The notes under the pieces: model-generated
The model's database searches: none
The model's input: the letters and a program-made list of their open reading frames with translations, nothing else
Told to the model about the DNA's origin: nothing
Assembly (NCBI GenBank): GCA_025094145.1
Contig: JALLLS010000016.1
Coordinates: 310,001 to 374,000, forward strand
DNA: 64,000 nt
Direction of reading: 5' to 3'
DNA from: Spinellus fusiger
Taxonomy: Eukaryota; Mucoromycota; Mucoromycetes; Mucorales; Phycomycetaceae
Made by a program: the position numbers and the translations under genes
In this document: positions 56,233 through 64,000 of the stretch, one piece after another
How the letters are laid out: every line of letters starts with the position of its first letter
Numbering within the stretch: position 1 is the stretch's first letter

Positions 56233-59017
56233 CTAGCAAGACAGATCAAATTCAGACAGTACATCGGAAGGTGTCAAAGGTTGATGTATAAACATAAAGT
56301 CCAGTTCATCATAAAGGGGTTCTTCAGATAGCTCATGCTCTGTTGCTGTAGTGCTTAAAATATCCTCAGTAGTTGTAGTATCCTCGGTAGTTACAGCCTC
56401 TTCAGTAGTTACAGCCTCTTTAATACTTGTAGTGTCTTCAATACTTGTAGTGTCTCCAGTAGTTATAGCCTCTTCAATACTTGTAGTGTCTTCAATACTT
56501 GTAGTGTCTCCAGTAGTTATAGCCTCTTCAATACTTGTAGTGTCTTCAATACTTGTAGTGTCTTCAGTAGTTATAGCATCTTCAATACTTGTAGTATCTT
56601 CAGTAGTTGTAGTGTCTTCAGTACGCATAGCATCCTCAGTACTTGTAGTATTCTCAGCAAGCACATTACGCATAGCACTTATAATATTCTCGGTAAGCAT
56701 ATTACGCACAGCACTTATATTGTCCATAGCATGTATATCATTTATATTGTCCATCGTATTCACAGCACTTATATTGTCTATCGTACTTGTAGTTTCCACA
56801 ACATTAACAGTGTCTTCAAAATTCATGATATCCTCAGGATTCACAGGATTCACAGCACTAGGTTTAACCTTCTTTGCTCGGACTTTCTTCTTTGTCTTTT
56901 TCATACGTGGCTTTTTTGCTTTTCGTACTGGCCATTCCTGCTTAAAGATAATAAAGTGACGTTCGCAACGGGCACATCGTTCTGGCTTCCAATCCACAAA
57001 CTGTGCACTTGGACTCCATGTCCATGTAGCCAATGAAGCAGAGACGTCAGCACCTGTAGGATATTCTTCATGTAGCAGCCGATGACAAGCAGTGCATGTA
57101 AGAGAGACGCCCTTTTCTATTCTGTGCTTTGCTTGCTTCATAGGAGGCGTTGTCTCACTATCTGATATATCTGAACAAGAAGAAAGATCCGAAATGCCCT
57201 CCATAATATCATCCATAAATGTATAGTCCTCTTCTGTAGGGGTGTGGGATCCATAAGCCACTTCCTCCATGTCGTCCATGTCTGCGATGTCTCTTATACC
57301 ATCTTCCTCCTCCTCTTCTTTGAGTGGTTGTGGTGACATACCAATAGCAGAGTCCGCCTTGGCTTCACTCTCATCGTCCTGATATACATCACCCAGCTCT
57401 TCCTTCTTCCTTTTCTCTTGTCGAATAGTGTCTACAGACAAATACTCAGCACTTATTGCAGCATCACACAATAAACCCAATGCATTGTCTCCAGTAGACT
57501 GTCCACAAAGAAAGTCAATACTCATCACATGATTCCGCTCACTATTTGCATTGGTGGGAGAAGTGTCCACCGTCTCTGGCAATTGCTGTCGTCTGAATTT
57601 CCGTGGAGGATAAGGGACAAAATCTATGCACCCATGCACAATAGGTAGGTGGGTAGGTAGGTAGGTGGATGATGCATGAGCCTCACAATGACTCTTCCTT
57701 CTTCTTATTCTATGGAGGCTAAGCCTGTCGTACCTTCATGCACAGTGGGTTTTCTTTTCCTTACACTACGTCGGGCCTGCTGAGTTTCTAGTGACAAGCA
57801 GACCTCTTCATTGTGGGACTCTGTTGAAAAATACCCCTTCCCTCGACTATACCCCGATGAGTCATGATAGATGGGTGACTTACTTACACTTCACAGGTAA
57901 CACACTGGCATTCACAGTTGTTTTCTCCAAAATAATGTTTTCCGTAAAATGCCGTAAGTTCTTCTCCGCATTTGATTTCTTTGGTGACTTTGAATGTGAT
58001 AGAGTTCTGTCCCAGAGCAATAAACTAATAAAGGGTATAAACACGTAAGAGCTCTAAAGATTCTTTTGCTTGTTGGTTGGTCAAGTCGAGTCTGTCTGTC
58101 TGTCTGTCTGTCTGTCTGTGACGTGTTTTCTTTCTTTCTTTCTTTCTCTGTGTGTGTGTGTGTGTGTGTTTTATATATAAGAATATCCTTCTTACTTACT
58201 TTACTATTTGAATTACAGTCGTGCTAAGAAGGATAAGTATCTCTTTTTCTCTACTCCCTCTTTCTTTTTGATAGGCTGGGACTTACATTGACGAATCGTG
58301 CTGGGCCAAGAAACAAACAACTGCAGCCTTTACGTGAAGACCACATCACACTGAAATCACGGTCATGTTGTTTTAATTCAGCATCTGCCTTTGGATCAAG
58401 ACACGCGATCATTCCTGTACAGAACCGCATCTCATCCCCCACGTGCCAATCCTTGGTAGTAAGAATGCAGGCTTCAGGGTGCTTTCCGTGAGAATAGCGG
58501 CGAGTTTCTCCAATCTCAAACCCAGCATTTGGCATGTACCTGGCGTTGGGGTTTGTGTGATTGTGTATAATAACAAACAAATAAGCAAAGAAAGAAAGAA
58601 AGAAAGAAAGAAAGAGGTCCAATAGGCTCTCTTATTCTCTTTACACACAATAGATAGAAATGCCCTTACATGTACAGATACCGCTTCATGTGCTGGATAA
58701 ATTCCTGTTGCTGCTTGAGTGTCTTTGAAGAGAGATAGTGCTTAAAGTACTCAATCCTAGGCAAGTGTCAATAGGTCAACCTAGACATGACACAATGCAT
58801 ACAAGGGTAAGGCTTACTCTAAGAGTTCACGCACAGCATCATTCATCCGCTCTTTCTTCAGCATATGGTACTGTATGATCTGTAGTATATTGTCACGCGG
58901 TACACGGGGTGTGCGGTGGTCTGTGTTCATCTTGATAGTACGGAACCATAAGTGCATGGCGTCCAGAAGAAGATCAGTGAACAGATCGTCATACTTGGAC
59001 AGTAGACGAAACTCCAT
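56233..59017 (-). CDS. SET9: histone H4-K20 methyltransferase SET9 (KMT5 type)
   Basis: Seven exons (minus): 59017-58818, 58756-58670, 58539-58287, 58223-58200 (24 nt), 58024-57888, 57846-57734, 57623-56233; 734 aa. Seen: N-terminus MEFRLLSKYDDLFTDLLLDA; SET domain with EFIQHMKRYLYMYMPNAGFE, RRYSHGKHPEACILTTKDWH, RDFSVMWSSRKGCSCLFLGP, ARFVN joined to HDCNSN (the NHDC cofactor motif), FIALGQNSITFKVTKEIKCG, EELTAFYG, and post-SET NNCECQCVTCE. The C-terminal part has CTACHRLLHEEY and KPERCARCERHFIIFKQEWP, the double CxxC block seen at the end of fungal SET9 proteins. A 150-residue tail of TTSIEDTTSIEEAITT-type repeats follows. Family knowledge: methylates H4K20, needed for Crb2/53BP1-type DNA-damage checkpoint signalling. 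Nuclear. It shares a 363-bp divergent promoter with the HutD-AstE fusion gene. Confidence 0.93.
56345..56700. repeat. coding repeats of SET9 tail (15-bp core)
   Basis: Plus strand AGTACTTGTAGTGTCTTCA-type units repeated about twenty times with variation; coding strand gives [ST][IT]EDTT and EEAITT units. Confidence 0.85.
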
Positions 59018-59380
59018 GGTTATTGTTTTATATATATATATATATATATAATAAACAATAAACAACAACAAGAGGAAGAGGAAGAGGAAGAAGAAGAGGA
59101 AGAAGAAGGAAGAAGAGGAAGAAAAAGGAAGAAGGGAAAAAAAGGAAAAAAAAAAAAGGGAAAAACTTCATCCAAAAGAGAAGAAAGAAAATAATAAAGG
59201 GGGACGGTTGCTCAAACACTGTCCACGTGATATTTCCAAGTGCGTCATGCATAAAATCACGTGTGTTACAAGGTGATATTCTCAACCAAGTCGAATGAGC
59301 AAGAAACAAGCGTATTCTCTACTTCTTTTCCCTTTTTTTTTCTTTCTATTTTCTATTATTATTATTACTATTTCTTATTG
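59018..59380. other. divergent promoter of SET9 and the HutD-AstE fusion gene
   Basis: 363 bp with a (TA)n run at 59029-59050, an A/G-rich tract (59066-59165) and two CACGTG/TCACGTG-like boxes (CCACGTGATA at 59223, TCACGTGTG at 59256), possible bHLH or Cbf1-type sites. No gene. Confidence 0.5.
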
Positions 59381-62300
59381 ATGCAGCAACCTAAGAGTGA
59401 TTTACCTGAAGGATCCATTCTAGAGTCCGATTCTCCTGATCCCTCTTTATTGACTGTTGTGTGCTTGGACCCACAGTAAGTGATTACTGGAGACAGTGGG
59501 CAGCAGTAAGAGAAAAGGCTCTTGACTGGCGCTGGTGCTAGAGCTGGTGCTAGAAGAAAAAAAAAGGATAAAAAAGGGGTTCCTGAGAAATATAACTAGA
59601 GATGGAACTGGAAATCAATATCAATATCAATATCAATATCAATATCAATAAAAATAAAAATAAAAATAAAAATAAAAATAAAAATAAAAATAAAAATAAA
59701 AATAAAAATAAAAATAAAAATAAAAATAAAAATAAAAATAAAAATAAAAATAAAAATAAAAATAAAACTAAAAATAAAACTAAAACTAACGAACAAACGA
59801 ACGAACAACGGACATACTTTCTAGACGAGACTATACCACCCAGCCATGGAAAAACGGACTAGGCACAACGTCAGAAATCAGCATTTATCCGCCAGAAAAG
59901 GACTTTAAGACGGATACTTTTTTCTGGAGACTGAGTGTGCATCAGGTGGAGGACAATTGTGCCTTTTCTCTCTTTCCTGGTTATGAATGGTAAGAGAAGA
60001 GTTCAGGGATGGCTGTGCGGACTCGACTGCCCTTGTCTGACTGTGTGTATGTGTTGTGTTATGTGTTGTATGTTGTGTGTGGATTCTTGCTTAGCACAAC
60101 GGTCGTACTTCCAGACAACCGCTGCAAACCCACACTGCTACTCAATCATCAGGGCAATGAGGTGTCTACTATGATTAAGCCTCTGTTTCCATACACTTGG
60201 CAGGGTGAATGGTAAGTGTTGTGTGTGTTTCTTTCGTTCGTTCGTTCGTTCTTTTTTTCTCTCCACCACCCTGCATTGGGAACTATAGCTTGGGGTTTGA
60301 TGGCTAGGGAAACACAATGCAAGGTCACCAATGCACCTGTCACCAATCTACAGTTCATGATGAAACGGGACTTGGGTGTTGCGCAGTTTTATGTGGACAA
60401 GATTGGCCAACCGGTGTCCAATGAGAGTGGGGAGACAGGGAAGAGGTTGATTCTGGGATCTTTTTGTCTGGTCTATGTGGTGGAGGGCCATGTGCGTATT
60501 ACCGTAGATGAAGGGCAGCTGGATTCGCATGTGCACAGTGTATCTGCAGGACAAACATTTTATATTGAACACGATGAAGAGGCCAGTCCCTCGAGTATGA
60601 TGGTACAGGCCTCTGATAAGGCGGGCAATGTGAATAGTCCTGAGCTAGGTACTTTCTATTTTATTATGTTATGTTATTCGTGGTGGTGTGTAGTGTAGTG
60701 TGTAGTAGAAGAGAATGAACAGTGTAGCCAGTCCATACATTTCATATCTATTTTATATCTATTTTATATCTATTCTATATCTATTCTATATCTATTTTAT
60801 ATCTATTTTATATCTATTTTATATCTATTTTATATATTTGGCTGACAGTGGGCGTCTTTCTCTTTAGATGCAACTCTTCTTACAATCCAAATCTCCGAGA
60901 AAAAGATAACGGCTCCCTCTACTACCTCAGACTACTTTGCTATTACCAAAAGCACAGACCGCACAACAGCAACAGCAACAACAACAGCAACAACACCCCT
61001 GTCTCCTTATGAGCCCAAGGGAGATGCCCCGAGTCGTCGTAGGGAACCTCGTCGCAAAGGATCTCTGGTGGTGTACGATGACCTGCCCCCTAAATCACTT
61101 GAGCAGATCACAGGGGAAGCTACAGAGGCAGAAAGGGAAGGACGGCGAGAGAAGCTACGACCCACAGAAGCTCAGTCTTATGAAGTCCCTCCCTTTGGCC
61201 CAATGTACGATACAGACACACCACCCCCTGTTGTGCGTGATCGTCTTGTCATTGAGGACTTTCCTAAGCACAGTGTGAGCACAGCATGGATCAAGATGAT
61301 CCAACAGGGTCTGAGTGAATGGATACGTCTTCCTGTCATTATATGCCGTGGATCAGAAGAAGGGTAAGAGAGCCTCCCATGGCATCCAGCTTATCTCTGC
61401 TCTAGGCCAGTGGTGGGGATTACAGCGGCTGTCCATGGCAATGAACTCAATGGTGTTCCATGCATCCACAGGTAAGGATGGGGAATGGCATGGACAGACA
61501 TTTTAATGCGAGGGGGGGATGGAAAATGTTTCTAGGGTGGTGGCTGAAATAGACGTCAAAAAGCTGCATGGCACAGTTGTTGCAGTGCCTTGTGTGAATG
61601 TCACAGGCTACCTGCAGTTCTCACGTGAGTTTGCAGATGGCCGTGATTTGAATCGACTGTTTCCAGGCAAAGAAGATGGATTTGCCTCTCAAGTGTATTG
61701 TTACCAGTTAATGAACAAGATTATTTCCCAATTCAACTACCTCATTGATCTCCATACTGCTAGTTTTGGTAGAGTGAATTCTTATTATGTGAGAGCAGAC
61801 ATGGTAAGAGAGGAAGAAGGGAGAGACTGTTCTTTTGTGGTTGTTATGGTGGTTGTGTTCGCATTCGCATTCGTATTCGTATTCGTATTTGTATTTGTTG
61901 TTGACTTATTATCAGAATGATCCCATGTCAGCTATCATGGCTCATCTACAAAAACCACAAATTGTCCTGCATAACTCTGGTCAAGATGGTAAGTGTCCCC
62001 TTTTGTAGTAAAATATGGGTTGACTAACTGTTGTTGTTTGATGATAGGCACCCTACGATCAGCAGCATCTGCACGTGGCATCAAGGCAGTGACAGTTGAG
62101 ATTGGCAATCCACAGCTATTTCAGAATCAATATGTACAGGCAAGTCCACTGCAAACACCATAAACACACCCCAAGCAGCAGACATCTCATGGTTGTTGTT
62201 TTTTTGTTTGTGTGTGTGTGTGTAGTGGTCGTATAAGGGAGTTATGCGCATACTGGACCACCTGGACATGTTCTCTCTGAACGACACCATCTCTTCTGAT

Positions 62301-62755
62301 ACAGGAAATCCACCCACCACTATTCTATGTTCCAAGGGATTCTGGGTAAATACAAAGAACATGTATCTTTGGTTTGTGTTGTGGATGACTCAGGTCTAGT
62401 AGATTTATACCAGAACAGGGGGTGTTCTTGAAGTCTATCCTGATGTGAATACCATGATCTTTAAAGGAGATCTTATTGCACGTATCAAGAACATCTTTGG
62501 TAATATTGTAGATGAATATTTTGCTCCCTGTGGTGGCATTGTAAGTGCTCTGGCCTTTGTTTTGATAGAGTGGAGTGAGGGTGGCTTCAGTGCCTGGTTC
62601 TCTAATACAAATGTGTGTGTGTGGGGCTCTTCTATCTCAAGGTCATTGGTCGCAGTTCCAATCCAGTGGCCATGTCTGGAGACCGCATTCTTCATCTTGG
62701 TGTGATAAAAAAGAAAGGCGAAAACCTCCCCAAAGAAGCAAAGGAAAACTACTAA
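59381..62755 (+). CDS. fusion protein: HutD/Ves-type cupin plus succinylglutamate desuccinylase/aspartoacylase (AstE/AspA) domain
   Basis: Twelve exons: 59381-59475, 59825-59989, 60095-60211, 60308-60648, 60868-61363, 61406-61471, 61536-61803, 61916-61988, 62048-62139, 62226-62345, 62403-62540, 62642-62755; 694 aa in one frame. HutD part (about 30-270): [52 protein letters not shown] Thr-rich linker follows, then the M14-type aspartoacylase part (about 380-690): [20 protein letters not shown] (zinc His and Glu), [27 protein letters not shown] (third zinc ligand His), [13 protein letters not shown] (catalytic Glu), and a C-terminal ribbon domain ([21 protein letters not shown]). All catalytic residues are present. 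The second domain should hydrolyse an N-acyl amino acid; HutD is linked to histidine use in bacteria, with uncertain biochemistry. The intron after 62139 has a GC donor (GCAAGT). Start chosen at ATG 59381; an upstream exon is possible. Confidence 0.87.
59616..59793. repeat. (ATATCA)n and (AAAAAT)n microsatellite in intron 1 of the fusion gene
   Basis: About five ATCAAT units then about twenty AAAAAT units; they create long artificial open frames (poly Asn-Lys one way, poly Ile-Phe the other). Confidence 0.95.
60735..60836. repeat. TATCTATTTTA 11-bp array in intron 4 of the fusion gene
   Basis: About nine contiguous units with T/C variants, between the HutD and linker exons. Confidence 0.9.
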
Positions 62756-62757
62756 AT

Positions 62758-63411
62758 TCATAAACCAAGTTTATTATATGCATGTAAACTATTTACAAAA
62801 AATAAAATAAAAGAATGAAAAATGCTAGGATGAAAAACAGTGGAGAATAAACGGAGCAGTGATGGAAGGGGGGTCATATCAGAGGAGAGCGGCTGAGAGT
62901 GCTGTTGTGGGTGGTGGTAGTGGTGGTATGTGTGCTGCTGTAGTGACTGCTGCTGTGGAGGTAGGTACTGCTGATAATGGGAGGAACAAGTAGACACTGA
63001 CCTTGAAGAGGTAAGGGAGGGAGGCGTAGAAAGACGAATATGTTTGGGGTGACTTCGATTCCGCTTCTTCACTAACACTTGTGCTTCTGCTTCATAGTCA
63101 CGTGAGGGATCAATGAGGTCTGGTTCTTGTGTAAAATAGCCAAGTTCTTCAAAGAAATACTTGCAGGGATTGGACTGTATAATATGGTTGTCCTTGTCAA
63201 TTCTCGATTCTTCTGGAGTGAGAGGAAGAATTTCAAACAGATTTTCCTGTACTTCACAGTCGTCTATCCAGGTACACAGTGGTGTCGATGTATCCTTGGT
63301 GTCTTTATCCTCATAGTAGGAATAGTTATCCTCCTCAGACGTAAGTAGAAGAAAGCCAGGGATAAAGCAGTCCTCTTCCATCTGAGATAGCACAGTGTCT
63401 GTTTGTGTCAT
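62758..63411 (-). CDS. hypothetical protein, acidic then His/Gln-rich
   Basis: Not recognised. Single exon, 217 aa from the ATG at 63411 (MTQTDTVLSQMEEDCFIPGF); a few codons are open upstream without ATG. The N-terminal 110 residues are acidic (EEDNYSYYEDKDTKD; ENLFEILPLTPEESRIDKD; CKYFFEELGYFTQEPDLIDP), a pattern typical of regulatory short linear motifs. A basic stretch follows (VKKRNRSHPKHIRLS), then Ser and His/Gln/Tyr-rich repeats (QQHTYHHYHHPQQH), and a hydrophobic end (FHPSIFHSFILFFVNSL) that could be a tail anchor or read-through of the 3' region. Its stop codon is 2 bp from the stop of the convergent fusion gene. It could be a nuclear cofactor. Moderate confidence that it is a gene. 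Confidence 0.55.
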   Translation of the reverse strand: MTQTDTVLSQMEEDCFIPGFLLLTSEEDNYSYYEDKDTKDTSTPLCTWIDDCEVQENLFEILPLTPEESRIDKDNHIIQSNPCKYFFEELGYFTQEPDLIDPSRDYEAEAQVLVKKRNRSHPKHIRLSTPPSLTSSRSVSTCSSHYQQYLPPQQQSLQQHTYHHYHHPQQHSQPLSSDMTPLPSLLRLFSTVFHPSIFHSFILFFVNSLHAYNKLGL

Positions 63412-64000
63412 TATGGGAGCGGATGAATGCGACGAATGAATGGACAAGGGGGGCGTGTTTTGGTTACCAAGGCCTCTTTTAATATCTCCAAGTATCTTTT
63501 TTTTTCTCTCTTTTTTCTCTCTTTTTTCTGGTGTCGATAAAGCACAGTTGGGAAAAAATAAAAATAAATAAATAAACTGGGCTTCTTAAATACATACAAT
63601 GTAATCCCCGACACATTCTAATAAACAACAATATCGGAAAATCAAGGAAAGTGATAGCCAATGACAGACACCAGCTCATCTTTGACTGCCAATCATAGGT
63701 GCAAGAGGGATCTTATCAGTACTTGGATTGGACATTCAACATCACGTGAGGATTTTCAAATGGGTTATTCCTCTAGCCAAAAGAATTAGAGTTAATAGAA
63801 CTTTAGTGTCTATCGATGGTAGGGGTGTAGGCTCAAATGTCTCTCTTTTTCTATTGGAGCATGGGGTACTATGTTCTGAGGCTAGTGCCTATAAATCAAT
63901 GAGCGCCTATGCACTGCTGTGATGGTTTTGGATGGCGGTGGAGTTGAGCAGAAAATAGAAAATAAAAGGGAATTCACCATAAGAATGTTTTGGATTAAAG
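63412..64000. other. intergenic region at the window edge
   Basis: Promoter side of the hypothetical minus-strand gene: an A/G-rich tract near 63495-63525, several CCAAT-like boxes (ATTGG on the plus strand at 63727). No gene in the remaining stretch can be supported. Confidence 0.4.

Noticed and set aside
56351..56959. 202-codon Val/Ser-rich plus-strand frame
   Set aside because: Antisense shadow of the SET9 tail repeats.
59602..59862. poly Asn-Lys ORF (and poly Ile-Phe on the other strand)
   Set aside because: Translation of the AAAAAT microsatellite inside an intron.
63728..63922. 64-codon plus-strand ORF near the window edge
   Set aside because: No recognisable motif, no promoter or splice context, short.

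Overview
The window reads as the nuclear genome of an early-diverging filamentous fungus, most likely Mucoromycota and probably Mucorales. The evidence is dense short introns (about 31-130 nt, GT-AG), AT-rich intergenic DNA full of simple repeats, and a fungal gene set: a siderophore (rhizoferrin-type NIS) synthetase, a WOPR regulator, SET9, SSD1 and VPS74. The lineage call is an inference from gene content, not from a phylogeny. I assembled the gene models by hand-splicing; exon coordinates are given in each entry.

Left part (1-9.8 kb): the 5' part of an IucA/IucC-family NIS siderophore synthetase with three iron-type GATA sites (ATCWGATAA) upstream, a dead Tc1-like fragment, then VPS74/GOLPH3, an unrecognised helical protein, 14-3-3, and an MFSD6-like transporter. 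From 9.8 to 13.9 kb lies a transposon-rich gap: the C-terminal end of a Fanzor/TnpB-like nuclease gene with a conserved non-coding right end, and a complete but dead pogo/Tc1 element with TA target duplications.

Middle part (13.9-38.9 kb): WOPR (Gti1/Pac2) transcription factor, mitochondrial HSP60, a universal-stress-protein-domain gene, a RasGEF, a small secreted Lys-rich protein, SSD1 (an RNB-type pseudonuclease), a CCCH+RWD protein, nuclear-encoded mitochondrial ribosomal protein uS3m, a response-regulator receiver protein, and a multidomain UFD1 paralogue. These are housekeeping and signalling genes without obvious clustering by function.

Right part: 38.9-55.3 kb is an AT-rich gene-poor tract. 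In it, 44.0-48.3 kb is a graveyard of mobile elements: a solo copy of the conserved segment, a short Tc1-like element with TIRs, a near full-length dead Tc1 transposase, and a broken Fanzor/TnpB-like gene in which all three RuvC motifs can still be read. At 55.3-63.4 kb genes resume: a strongly codon-biased secreted beta-barrel-like protein, SET9 (H4K20 methyltransferase), a HutD/Ves-aspartoacylase (AstE/AspA) fusion enzyme, and an unknown protein convergent with it, the stops only 2 bp apart.

The most unusual system is the Fanzor-like family. Two independent ORF remnants carry the same terminal sequence downstream of the RuvC-III end, and a 149-bp non-coding segment there is kept in a second locus. 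That is where the guide (omega) RNA of TnpB/Fanzor elements is encoded. This is an inference that needs RNA and copy-number evidence.
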